From Mycolicibacterium cosmeticum (lineage in GTDB: Bacteria; Actinomycetota; Actinomycetes; Mycobacteriales; Mycobacteriaceae): a stretch of DNA of 64,000 nucleotides. The translations under genes and the position numbers were made by a program. Positions 54,955-62,932 of the stretch are shown one piece after another; the first letter of the stretch is position 1; each line of letters opens with the position of its first letter. The notes under the pieces were generated by a model, which saw nothing but the letters and a program-made list of their open reading frames with translations, was not told where the DNA came from and did no database searches. Where the stretch lies: NCBI GenBank assembly GCA_016197365.1, contig JACPVS010000010.1, positions 124,001 through 188,000 on the forward strand, read 5' to 3'.

Positions 54955-54964
54955 GTCGTCAGCC

Positions 54965-55249
54965 TTACTTGCTCGGCAGGAAGGGGACGGGGTTGAAACC
55001 GAAGTGGTGGATGATGGTGGCCTTGGTGATCCACAGGATCGCGATCAGGATCACCACCGACACCAACGCGAACAGCACCAGACCGAGCGCCTTGACGGCC
55101 GGGTTGGGCGCCTGCACGGTGCCGTCGTTGTTGGTGCCACCGGAGCCGCTGGAGAAGGCCACCAGTCCTGTCGCGAACACCGCGGGCAGACCGGCGCCGA
55201 GGATCAGCCCGATGACGAGCACCTTGAGGATGGATTCCAGGTAAGTCAT
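54965..55249 (-). CDS. Small membrane protein (Rv0544c-like)
   Basis: 94 residues with two TM segments (about 7-28 and 52-74) and a Gly/Ser/Asn linker containing SSGSGGTNNDG. Homologue of Rv0544c, function unknown. Its place 39 bp after pitA on the same strand suggests an accessory part of phosphate uptake, but nothing in the sequence proves this. Confidence 0.8.
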   Translation of the reverse strand: MTYLESILKVLVIGLILGAGLPAVFATGLVAFSSGSGGTNNDGTVQAPNPAVKALGLVLFALVSVVILIAILWITKATIIHHFGFNPVPFLPSK

Positions 55250-55288
55250 TGCGTCACATTCCCTATCGTTGCAGTCTCAGTCGCGATC

Positions 55289-56539
55289 TCAGACAGCCGC
55301 TTTGTCGGCGCTGCCCGAGGTGCTGGAGTCGCGGACATCGGCAGGCACCACCGAGTTGGTCGTGTCGTCCCAGTCGGCGTTGACGTTGCTCGAGTCGACC
55401 TTCTGCTGCTGTGCACGCCACCACATGTAGCCCGACAGCGCCACCAGGATGACGAAGATGACGCCGTCGCCGACCAGCTGCGAACCGGTGGCGGACTTCA
55501 GGCCGTGGGACAGCCAGTAGGACAGGGCGCCCACCAGAGCGGCGGCCGGCAGGGTGATCAGCCAGGCCATGGCCATGCGGCCCGCGACGGCCCAGCGCAC
55601 CTCGGCGCCCGGCTTGCCGACACCGCTACCGAGGATGGAGCCGGTGGCGACGTGGGTGGTGGACAGCGCCATACCGGCGGCGCTGGAGCTCAGAATGATG
55701 GCGGCCGACGAAGCCTCGGCGGCCAGGCCCTGCGGGGACTCGATCTCGACGAGGCCCTTACCCAGGGTGCGGATGACGCGCCAGCCGCCGATGTAGGTGC
55801 CCAGGCCGATGGCCAGGGCGCAGGAGGCGATGATCCAGAACGGCAGGCCATCTTCCTTCACGTTGCCGGTCAGGTGGCCGGTGGTGATGAGCGCGAGGGC
55901 GATGACGCCCATGGTCTTCTGTGCGTCGTTGGTGCCGTGCGACAGCGCGACCAGTGATGCAGTGGCGATCTGGCCCCAGCGGAAGCCGTCCTCGCGACGC
56001 TTCTTCTGGACGTTGCGGGTGATCCGGTAGACCAACCAGGTGCCGACGGCGGCGACCAGGCCTGCGATGAACGGGGCGGCCAGCGCGGGGATGAGCACCT
56101 TCTGGAACACGCCGGGCCAGTTGACGCCCGCCATGCCGAGTGCGGCGAGGCCGGCGCCGATCAGGCCACCGAAGAGCGCGTGCGACGAGCTGGACGGGAT
56201 GCCGAACAGCCAGGTCAGCAGGTTCCACAGGATGCCGCCGATGAGGCCGGCGAAGATGATGGTCAGGCCCATCGACGCGTCGATGCCCGAGAGCAGGTGT
56301 CCGGTCTTACCGTCCTGCACCTTGAGCACCGAGGTGGTGACCGTGACGGCCACCTCGACCGAGAGGAAGGCGCCGACCAGGTTCAGGATGCCGGCCAGGA
56401 TCACCGCCGTCTTGGGCTTGAGGGCACCGGTGGCGATCGACGTCGCCATCGCATTTCCGGTGTCGTGAAATCCGTTGGTGAAGTCGAATGCCAGTGCTGT
56501 GCCTATCAGCAGCACCAGGATGATCATCTCTGCGCTCAT
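55289..56539 (-). CDS. pitA: Low-affinity inorganic phosphate transporter PitA
   Basis: 416 residues with 10-11 TM segments, PHO-4/PiT family, cation-coupled phosphate uptake. Both family signatures are present: FTNGFHDTGNAMATSIATG near the N-terminus and ALSHGTNDAQKTMGVIALAL in the second half. The ATG at 56539 gives MSAEMIILVLLIGTALAFDF; longer in-frame starts add polar residues before TM1. Homologue of Rv0545c, but here it runs opposite to menB and menE. Confidence 0.92.
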   Translation of the reverse strand: MSAEMIILVLLIGTALAFDFTNGFHDTGNAMATSIATGALKPKTAVILAGILNLVGAFLSVEVAVTVTTSVLKVQDGKTGHLLSGIDASMGLTIIFAGLIGGILWNLLTWLFGIPSSSSHALFGGLIGAGLAALGMAGVNWPGVFQKVLIPALAAPFIAGLVAAVGTWLVYRITRNVQKKRREDGFRWGQIATASLVALSHGTNDAQKTMGVIALALITTGHLTGNVKEDGLPFWIIASCALAIGLGTYIGGWRVIRTLGKGLVEIESPQGLAAEASSAAIILSSSAAGMALSTTHVATGSILGSGVGKPGAEVRWAVAGRMAMAWLITLPAAALVGALSYWLSHGLKSATGSQLVGDGVIFVILVALSGYMWWRAQQQKVDSSNVNADWDDTTNSVVPADVRDSSTSGSADKAAV

Positions 56540-56773
56540 GGGGGTAATTCTGGGGTAACGCCGAGTCGTTTGACCAGCGGGTAGGGTGCCTATCAATAGG
56601 GCCTGACCAGGCATTTTCCCGCCGCCCGTTAGGTGTTCACCCAGTGTTCATCCAGGTGCTCCGAGCCGTTAGCCTGGCGCCGAACAAAGCTGTCCATTTG
56701 TCAGTTCATTCACAGACGCGGCCCGTGACCGCGGGCACTACGATCGATGCGTCTGCAAGGAGGACGACGAGCC

Positions 56774-57079
56774 GTGAATGCATTTCTCGCAAAGATCGTG
56801 GCGTGGCTGAATGCCGGCTACCCGGAGGGAATTCCGGGTCCGGACCGCGTTCCGCTGATGGCGCTGCTCACCCGGCGGCTCAGCAATGACGAGGTGAAGG
56901 CCGTCGCCCAGGATCTGATCGACCGCGGCGAATTCGACCACATCGACATCGGTGTGCTGATCACCCAGTTGACCGACGAGTTGCCCCGCGAAGAAGACGT
57001 CGAACGGGTGCGGACACGGCTGGCGGCCGCGGGCTGGCCGCTGGACGACCCGCGCGAAGACAGCCAGGACACCCCATAG
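56774..57079 (+). CDS. DUF3349 protein, copy 2 (Rv0543c-like)
   Basis: 101 residues from GTG at 56774, which follows AAGGAGG. The pattern WLNAGYPEGIPGPDRVPLMALLTRRLSNDEV and terminal TRLAAAGWPL match copy 1 at 54646. In position, next to menE, this is the counterpart of Rv0543c. Its TAG stop overlaps the beginning of the menE coding sequence. Function unknown. Confidence 0.85.
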   Translation: MNAFLAKIVAWLNAGYPEGIPGPDRVPLMALLTRRLSNDEVKAVAQDLIDRGEFDHIDIGVLITQLTDELPREEDVERVRTRLAAAGWPLDDPREDSQDTP

Positions 57080-58227
57080 CCGTTCTGCGCCCGCTCCCGA
57101 TCGGCCCCGGCGCGGCGGCCCTGGCCGCGCTGCCGGCGATCGAGGGTGCGCTCGCCGCGCGGGCCCCGGCCCTACTCCCCGTCCCCAGCGATGATCCCCG
57201 CCAGACCGAGCTGCTGATCGACGCACTACGGGCCGGTGAACCCGTCGGCGACCGCATCGCCGTGGTGGTGCCCACGTCGGGCACCACCGGAATCCCGAAG
57301 GGCGCCATGCTGTCGGCGGCCGCACTGACCGCCGGCGCGGTGGCCACCCACGCACGTCTCGGCGGCCCGGGCCGCTGGCTGTTGGCCCTGCCCGCCCATC
57401 ACATCGCCGGACTGCAGGTGCTGGTGCGCAGCGCCCTGGCCGGCACCACCCCCGTGGCGATCCCGGCGAGTTTCGGCGCGACCGAGTTCGTCACGGCGGT
57501 CGCCGCGATGGGATCCGGGCCGCGCTACGCCTCTCTGGTGGCCGCACAACTGACCAGGGCGCTGGACGACCCGGCGGCCGCGGCCGCGCTGGCCGACCTG
57601 GACGCGGTTCTGATCGGCGGCGGCCCGATGCCCGCGGGCGTCGCCGCGCGGGCAGCCGGCGCCGGGGTGCGGGTGGTGCGTACCTACGGGATGAGCGAAA
57701 CCGCGGGCGGCTGCGTGTACGACGGGCGGGCGCTCGACGGCGTGACGGTGCGCATCGACGACGGGCGCGTGGTGCTGGGCGGTGCGATGGTCGCCGACGG
57801 CTACCGCAATCCGGTGGTACCCGACCCGTTCGCCGAACCCGGCTGGTTCCGCACCGATGATCTCGGCGTGCTCGACGGATCGGGTGTGTTGACGATCCTC
57901 GGACGGGTGGACGACGCCATCAGCACCGGCGGCCTGACGGTGTTGCCCCAGTTGGTGGAGAACGCGCTGGCCGACCATCCGGCGGTGGCCGAGTGCGCCG
58001 TGTTCGCGGTTCCCGACGAACGGCTGGGCCAGCGGGTGGTCGCGGCCATCGTGGCGGCACCCGGCGGCGCGGCACTCGACCTGGCCGAGGTTCGCGCCCA
58101 CATCGAGAAGACGCTGGAGCGCACCGCCGCGCCGCGGGAGATCCACTTCGTGGACGCACTGCCCCGGCGGGGCATCGGCAAGCTGGACCGAAAAGCGCTT
58201 TCGCAACGGTTCGGTACCGGCGGATGA
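57076..58227 (+). CDS. menE: o-Succinylbenzoate-CoA ligase MenE
   Basis: Activates o-succinylbenzoate as CoA thioester. The core is intact: VVPTSGTTGIPKGAM, RTYGMSETAGG, WFRTDDLGV, GRVDDAISTGG and GIGKLDRKAL with the catalytic Lys. The first in-frame GTG (57262) lies at the A3 motif and would delete the N-terminal region, yet the same frame upstream reads as good MenE sequence (VLRPLPIGPG, then LLPVPSDDPRQTELLIDALRAGEPV). No ATG, GTG or TTG occurs there. Candidates are ATA at 57076, overlapping the previous TAG and 6 nt after AGGA, or CTG at 57085. Homologue of Rv0542c. Confidence 0.85.
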   Translation: MAVLRPLPIGPGAAALAALPAIEGALAARAPALLPVPSDDPRQTELLIDALRAGEPVGDRIAVVVPTSGTTGIPKGAMLSAAALTAGAVATHARLGGPGRWLLALPAHHIAGLQVLVRSALAGTTPVAIPASFGATEFVTAVAAMGSGPRYASLVAAQLTRALDDPAAAAALADLDAVLIGGGPMPAGVAARAAGAGVRVVRTYGMSETAGGCVYDGRALDGVTVRIDDGRVVLGGAMVADGYRNPVVPDPFAEPGWFRTDDLGVLDGSGVLTILGRVDDAISTGGLTVLPQLVENALADHPAVAECAVFAVPDERLGQRVVAAIVAAPGGAALDLAEVRAHIEKTLERTAAPREIHFVDALPRRGIGKLDRKALSQRFGTGG

Positions 58228-58234
58228 TGGACCC

Positions 58235-58849
58235 ATGCGCACTGAGGTCACCACGGTCGAGGAACTACGGGCCATCGTCGGGCAACCCACCGCCGCCGTC
58301 GCCAACAAGGTGACCGATCGGCTGTCCGACATCCACCGGGACTGGATCTCGCACTCGCCGTTGTGCTTTGTCGCCACCACCGACGCCGAGGGCCGGGTCG
58401 ACGTCTCACCCAAAGGTGATCCGCCCGGTTTCGTGCACGTGCTCGACGCGCGCACCATCGCCATCCCGGAACGGCCGGGCAACAAGCGCGTCGACGGCTA
58501 CCTGAACGTGCTGGCGCGCCCACACGTCGGCACCCTCTTCGTCATCCCCGGCCGCGGGGACACCGTGCGGGTCAACGGGCGGGCCCGAATACTCGCCGAC
58601 GCACCCTATTTCGATGCGATGGCCGTCGGCGGCAAGCGGCCCATCCTGGCCCTGGAGATCGCCGTCGAGGAGGTGTTCTTCCACTGCGCCAAGGCTTTTC
58701 TGCGGTCCGATGCATGGAAGCCGGAGACCTGGGACCCCGAGGCGATGCCCAGCACGGCGCAACTGGCCCGGTCGTTCAAGCCCGACGAGAGCCTGGAACA
58801 GCTGCAGAAGTACTACAGCGAAGACCACCTGCGCACGCTGCTCTACTGA
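58235..58849 (+). CDS. FMN-dependent PPOX-type flavoprotein
   Basis: A 204-residue pyridoxamine-phosphate-oxidase-like split barrel. Features are SPLCFVATTDAEGRVDVSPKGDPPGFVHVLD, PGNKRVDGYLNVLARPHVGTLFVIPG (FMN loop), RVNGRARI, and the C-terminal FFHCAKAFLRSDAW that defines the group I remember as the MSMEG_1061 family. Substrate unknown. It starts 7 bp after menE and is probably cotranscribed. Confidence 0.85.
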   Translation: MRTEVTTVEELRAIVGQPTAAVANKVTDRLSDIHRDWISHSPLCFVATTDAEGRVDVSPKGDPPGFVHVLDARTIAIPERPGNKRVDGYLNVLARPHVGTLFVIPGRGDTVRVNGRARILADAPYFDAMAVGGKRPILALEIAVEEVFFHCAKAFLRSDAWKPETWDPEAMPSTAQLARSFKPDESLEQLQKYYSEDHLRTLLY

Positions 58850-58862
58850 TGCACCAGGCAGT

Positions 58863-58908
58863 CTGACGGCGCACCCGGGAGCTTCGGACGTCCCAGGCGC
58901 GCCGTCAG
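58863..58908. terminator. Terminator between convergent genes
   Basis: A 10-bp stem (58863-58872 with 58899-58908, CTGACGGCGC and its complement) around a GC-rich loop that can fold further, between the PPOX gene and dps. Confidence 0.65.
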
Positions 58909-58921
58909 GGCTGACTACAGA

Positions 58922-59470
58922 TCAGCGGGCCGACTTGGCAGCCTTGGCAGCACCCTTCTCGGTGGTCTTGCCCTTGTTGGCCAGTTCGCCGCCGGCGCTC
59001 TCCAAATGCGCGCGGACAAACCACTGGAACTTCTCCAACGCGCCTGCCTGCCCGATGAGCAGATCCTGCGACACCAGATCGAGTTCATCGAGGGTGGCGA
59101 TGGCCTTTCGGATATCGCCGATCACGCCGTCGTACACCAGATCCAGTGCGGCCAAATGAGCTTGAACGGTGTCGCGGCCCACCGAATAGTCGTCCCACAC
59201 CCGGTCCTTGAGGATGGCGCCCGGGGTTCCCTGCGGCGACGCACCGAGGGCGGCGATCCGCTCGGCGACGTCATCGGCGAAGCCTCGCACCAGTTCGACC
59301 TGCGGGTCGATCATCTCGTGCACGCCGATGAAGTTGGGGCCCACCACGTTCCAGTGCACGTGCTTGAGCGTGAGGTGGAGATCGTTGTAGGTGCTCAACT
59401 GCTTCTGCAGCAGATCGGCGATCTTGCGGCCGTCCTTGTCGGAAAGACCGGGGATGGTGAATTCAGTCAT
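58922..59470 (-). CDS. dps: Dps family ferritin-like DNA-protection protein
   Basis: 182 residues. Dodecameric iron-storing proteins that bind DNA and detoxify peroxide. The ferroxidase centre is visible: KHVHWNVVGPNFIGVHEMID (two His, Asp) and ADDVAERI (Asp/Glu). A Lys/Ala-rich C-terminal tail (KGKTTEKGAAKAAKSAR) matches the DNA-binding tail of mycobacterial Dps1. The ATG at 59470 follows AAGGAG. Confidence 0.92.
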   Translation of the reverse strand: MTEFTIPGLSDKDGRKIADLLQKQLSTYNDLHLTLKHVHWNVVGPNFIGVHEMIDPQVELVRGFADDVAERIAALGASPQGTPGAILKDRVWDDYSVGRDTVQAHLAALDLVYDGVIGDIRKAIATLDELDLVSQDLLIGQAGALEKFQWFVRAHLESAGGELANKGKTTEKGAAKAAKSAR

Positions 59471-59572
59471 CAATTCGCTCCTTACGCATGTGGCTTCCGC
59501 GCTGCGAATACCCACGCCCGCAGCCCGCCAATCACAGCGATTCAACGCCGCAGGTGCGGGTAACCGGCCGTC

Positions 59573-60043
59573 ATGGACACCTCATCCACCAACCCGCGGG
59601 TCCAGCACATAGCACCGGTGCGTGTCGCTGCCCTCGTCGTCGGCGCGCTGTTTTTACTCGTCGGCCTGGCCGGGTTCATCCCCGGGATAACTACCCACAC
59701 CGACATGCTCGCCTGGGCTGGCCATCATTCGGGAAGCCTGTTGTTGGGCGTTTTCGCAGTATCGGTACTGCACAATCTGGTGCACCTGGCATTCGGGGTA
59801 TCTGGGCTCGTGGTTGCCCGAACCGCCGGCGGCGCAAGGCTGTATCTCATCGCCGGCGGCATCGTCTATCTGGCGCTCACTGTGTACGGACTGCTGGTCG
59901 ACCACGCAAGCACGGCGAACTTCGTACCACTGAACACCGCGGACAACTGGCTGCATCTGGGGCTGGGTGTGGTGATGGTCGCGCTGGGCGCCCTGCTGGG
60001 CCAACCGGCCGAACATCGCGGCGCGATCGATGGGCTCGATTAG
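59573..60043 (+). CDS. DUF4383 membrane protein
   Basis: 156 residues with four TM segments (about 17-37, 55-80, 86-107, 122-142). The family features HNLVHLAFGVSGLVVART and DNWLHLGLGVVMVALG are present. Function unknown; members are common in actinobacteria near stress genes. ATG start at 59573 without a strong ribosome site. Confidence 0.82.
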   Translation: MDTSSTNPRVQHIAPVRVAALVVGALFLLVGLAGFIPGITTHTDMLAWAGHHSGSLLLGVFAVSVLHNLVHLAFGVSGLVVARTAGGARLYLIAGGIVYLALTVYGLLVDHASTANFVPLNTADNWLHLGLGVVMVALGALLGQPAEHRGAIDGLD

Positions 60044-60079
60044 CACGTTTGGTGTCCGCGTCGACGGGTACTCGCTCCG

Positions 60080-60781
60080 ATGCGTACTGAGTTCTACGCG
60101 GAGCTCGACCGCCTCACGGCCGAGCTGGGCGGGATGTGCGCATTGGCGGCAAGCACCATGGAGTGCGTGACGGACGCCTTGGTCCGGGCAGACAGGGAAG
60201 CTGCTCACCAGTGTGGCGTCGAGGTTGCCCGTCTGGGCCGATTGCACCACTGCGCCGGCGAGCGTGCGTTCGCCATGTTGTCGATGCAGGCGCCGGGCGC
60301 ACATGCCCTCCGAGTGCTCATGTCGGCGGTCCCGATCGCCGCCGACGCGAATCGCATGGGCGCACTGGCCGCCAACATCGCCAGGGAACAGCGCCGTCGG
60401 CGGCCTGCCGGCGTCCCACCGGTCGCCGTCGCGGATTTCGCCGAGATGGGCCGCCAGGCCGTGGCACTCACCGAGTTCGCGCGCCGGGTCGTCTTCTCAG
60501 GCGTCCGGGCGTCTCCCCCACATCAGCATGTCCTCGAATTGAGAAAGCGAGTCATCCATGCCCGACCTCCGGAATCTCACCGTCATCGCGCTGACCGCCT
60601 GTGCACTCGCAGCGTGCGGATCCCAGGACAAGCCCACAGTGAGCACGCCGGTCAACACCCAGCCGTCGTCGAGTTCGATCAGCACGGAGACGCCGTCGAC
60701 GGTCGCCCCCGGCGCCACCCTCACCCAGACGCCCACCGAACGAACCGACACGGGCGCACCCTCGTGATGTCGCCCGACTGA
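60080..60781 (+). CDS. PhoU-like protein, truncated after one domain
   Basis: Residues 1 to about 140 match the first PhoU helical domain: MRTEFYAELDRLTAELGGMCALA, FAMLSMQAPGAHALRVLMSAVPIAADANRMG and MGRQAVALTEFARRVV. PhoU normally has a second similar domain (about 220 residues total). Here the homology stops near 60500 and the remaining frame is Arg/His/Pro-rich, overlapping a convincing small lipoprotein gene in another frame. It is therefore probably a degraded PhoU; a functional single-domain protein with an odd tail is less likely. Confidence 0.55.
   Translation: MRTEFYAELDRLTAELGGMCALAASTMECVTDALVRADREAAHQCGVEVARLGRLHHCAGERAFAMLSMQAPGAHALRVLMSAVPIAADANRMGALAANIAREQRRRRPAGVPPVAVADFAEMGRQAVALTEFARRVVFSGVRASPPHQHVLELRKRVIHARPPESHRHRADRLCTRSVRIPGQAHSEHAGQHPAVVEFDQHGDAVDGRPRRHPHPDAHRTNRHGRTLVMSPD
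60558..60767 (+). CDS. Small lipoprotein (69 aa)
   Basis: The signal sequence MPDLRNLTVIALTACALAAC gives a lipobox LAAC with Cys20. The mature part is about 50 residues, Ser/Thr/Pro-rich, low complexity, likely extended in the cell wall. Third codon positions are strongly GC, supporting this frame over the overlapping PhoU-like frame. Function unknown. A 44-aa acidic protein gene follows. Confidence 0.6.
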   Translation: MPDLRNLTVIALTACALAACGSQDKPTVSTPVNTQPSSSSISTETPSTVAPGATLTQTPTERTDTGAPS

Positions 60782-60794
60782 GCAAGGAGTAGTC

Positions 60795-60929
60795 ATGCCA
60801 CGCGGCGAAGGTATCTATCAGGACGATCCGGCGGAGCAGCCGGCACCGACCACCACAGAAGACGGGGATCTGGAGAAGGACACCCCGGATGTCGACACCG
60901 AAACACCTCAGCAGGAGCCACCCGACTGA
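60795..60929 (+). CDS. Small acidic protein (44 aa)
   Basis: ATG at 60795 follows AAGGAGT at ideal spacing. The product is 44 residues, very acidic and rich in Asp, Glu, Pro and Thr, with no hydrophobic core (MPRGEGIYQDDPAEQPAPTT at the start), so probably disordered. It sits 27 bp after the small lipoprotein gene and may share its transcript. Function unknown. Confidence 0.6.
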   Translation: MPRGEGIYQDDPAEQPAPTTTEDGDLEKDTPDVDTETPQQEPPD

Positions 60930-60973
60930 CCGGCTCTTGTAATTGAGAGATCATTCAATTAACGTCGTGGCTC

Positions 60974-61387
60974 ATGAGCGACGGATTGCGCAAGTTCAAG
61001 TTCGAACGCGGACTCGGCCGACTGGTGATGAACCCCGTCGTGGCGACCCTGGATCGGCTCGGCGTGCGCTCCCGGCTGATCGTCGAATTGGAGACCACCG
61101 GAGCCAAATCCGGTTTACCCCGCCGGGTCCCGCTCGCCGGGCGAGCCGACGAGACCGGCGTCTGGGTCATCTCCCAACACGGCCGGCGCGCAGGCTGGGC
61201 ACACAACATCGCCGCGAATCCCGCGGTACGGGTCCGCGTCGACGATCAATGGCGAAGCGGCACAGCATCCTTCGAACCGGCTGACGACGTCCGGGACCGG
61301 GCGCACACCTTCGGCGGGGCGGCCACCGCGCTGACCATGAAAGCCATGGAGAGCGACCCGATCTCTGTCCGCATCACTTTCCGCTAG
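60974..61387 (+). CDS. Ddn-like F420-dependent nitroreductase family protein
   Basis: 137 residues, the second Ddn-type protein of the window. Features are LIVELETTGAKSGLPRRVPL near residues 35-54 and AGWAHNIAANPAVRVRV, the F420-contact regions of the family. Substrate unknown. Its 3' end overlaps the convergent esterase gene by 14 bp. Confidence 0.83.
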   Translation: MSDGLRKFKFERGLGRLVMNPVVATLDRLGVRSRLIVELETTGAKSGLPRRVPLAGRADETGVWVISQHGRRAGWAHNIAANPAVRVRVDDQWRSGTASFEPADDVRDRAHTFGGAATALTMKAMESDPISVRITFR

Positions 61388-62822
61388 CCGGCTCGGCGAC
61401 GCTCGTCGGTGCCACGGCACCGGCCGCCGGGAAGCCGACCGGCGCCACCCCCGGGGTGCCCAGCTTCGCGGCCAGCCACGGCAACGACGCCGTGAACGCG
61501 GCCTTCGCGAACGGCCAGTCGTGCTTACCGGGCGAGGCGATCACCGCGCAGTCCATGCCCTTCGACGCACCGAGTTCACACAGCGCGTGCGCGGCGGCCG
61601 TCTGGTCGCCCGGGTTGCCGCCCGCGTCGCGGCCACCGAGTCCCACGGCGTCCTCGGCCGCGGCCTGATTGCCTTTGTGTTGGGTCGGCGCGTCGCTGGA
61701 GATCTGGAACCAGCCCGACACGCCGCGGTAGCTCGGGTGCGCATTCATCACGGTGGTGGGGTCGAACTGCGACCACGCGGCCGCACTACCACCGAACAGC
61801 CGAGCGACGGTCTGGTCCTTGGTGCCCGCGACGGGACCGAGGTCACCGGCGATGTCGACGAACGCGCTGAACAGATCCGGGTGCATGACAGTCAGGTCGA
61901 CGGCGCAGGTGCCACCCATCGACCAGCCCACGATGCCCCAACCGGCCGCGGCCGGATTCACCCCGAAGGTGGAGTTCATGTAGGGCACAACATCTTTGGT
62001 CAGGTGGTCGGCGACATTGCCGCGCGGGCCGTTGACGCATTCGGTGTCGTTGTTGAACGATCCGCCGCTGTCGACGAAAACGAACACCGGGGCGTTGCCG
62101 CCGTGGGCGGCCGCGAACCCGTCCATGGCCGCCGCGGCGTCGCCGGTGCGCAGCCAGTCCGCGGGGGTGTTGAACTCCCCGCCGATCATCATCACCGTCG
62201 GCAGCCTGGTGTTTCCCGCGAACCACGCGGGCGGCAGGTACACCAGTTCCTCGCGGTGCTTGAATCCGGAGGCGTCCGCCGGGATGGTCACCGGGACGAC
62301 GGCACCGTGCGCGGGCACGGTGTGGCTCGCCTTCTGCGCCTGCACGGACGCCAGGTCCGTCTCGTCGGGCAGCGGGCCTGCGGTCAACTGGTTCCAGGCG
62401 GTCTGCACCGTCGGGAAATACCCGACCCAGAGATTGACCGCCAAGGCCGCGCTGAGCAGGCAGGTCGCTACCGCCAGGACCGACACCCCGCGGCGCCACC
62501 ACGCGGCCGAGGTGAAACCGAACACGGCGACGCCGATGGCCAGACCGCTCAGTCCGATCCACACCCACAGCTCGTCGGGCGCCGGGTCGTCGGCCATCCC
62601 CTGGGAGTCGATGAACCAGTTCGCCCACGCGGCCGCGGCGACCCCGACCAGTACGGCCAGCGGTAGCCACAGCAGCCGCCAGCGCCGGGTGCGCCACCCG
62701 GTGGCGGCGATCAGGATCGCGGCGGTCACCAGCTGGATCACGATCGGCAGCCAGCCCCGCAACAGCGAGAGGCCGTGGTGGTACGGATCCGCCGCGGCGG
62801 CATCGGCGAGCAGCGTCGTCAC
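61374..62822 (-). CDS. Membrane-anchored esterase with antigen-85-like hydrolase domain
   Basis: 482 residues. Four TM segments in the N-terminal 135 residues precede an extracytoplasmic alpha/beta hydrolase domain of the esterase-D/mycolyltransferase type. Nucleophile Ser is in IVGWSMGGTCAVDL; the oxyanion region has VMMIGGEFNTPADW; the likely catalytic His is in SPGKHDWPFAKAAF. A role on envelope lipids or host esters is possible but unproven. Confidence 0.82.
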   Translation of the reverse strand: MTTLLADAAAADPYHHGLSLLRGWLPIVIQLVTAAILIAATGWRTRRWRLLWLPLAVLVGVAAAAWANWFIDSQGMADDPAPDELWVWIGLSGLAIGVAVFGFTSAAWWRRGVSVLAVATCLLSAALAVNLWVGYFPTVQTAWNQLTAGPLPDETDLASVQAQKASHTVPAHGAVVPVTIPADASGFKHREELVYLPPAWFAGNTRLPTVMMIGGEFNTPADWLRTGDAAAAMDGFAAAHGGNAPVFVFVDSGGSFNNDTECVNGPRGNVADHLTKDVVPYMNSTFGVNPAAAGWGIVGWSMGGTCAVDLTVMHPDLFSAFVDIAGDLGPVAGTKDQTVARLFGGSAAAWSQFDPTTVMNAHPSYRGVSGWFQISSDAPTQHKGNQAAAEDAVGLGGRDAGGNPGDQTAAAHALCELGASKGMDCAVIASPGKHDWPFAKAAFTASLPWLAAKLGTPGVAPVGFPAAGAVAPTSVAEPASGK

Positions 62823-62932
62823 ACGGACATCATGGCGACGTAATCTTTATGCTCGCTGTGAGACAAGGGGTTTGACGCACAGCCGGCACATATCTACGCA
62901 GGACGGAGGCCGGATGTCGGCGCCGGAGCGCC

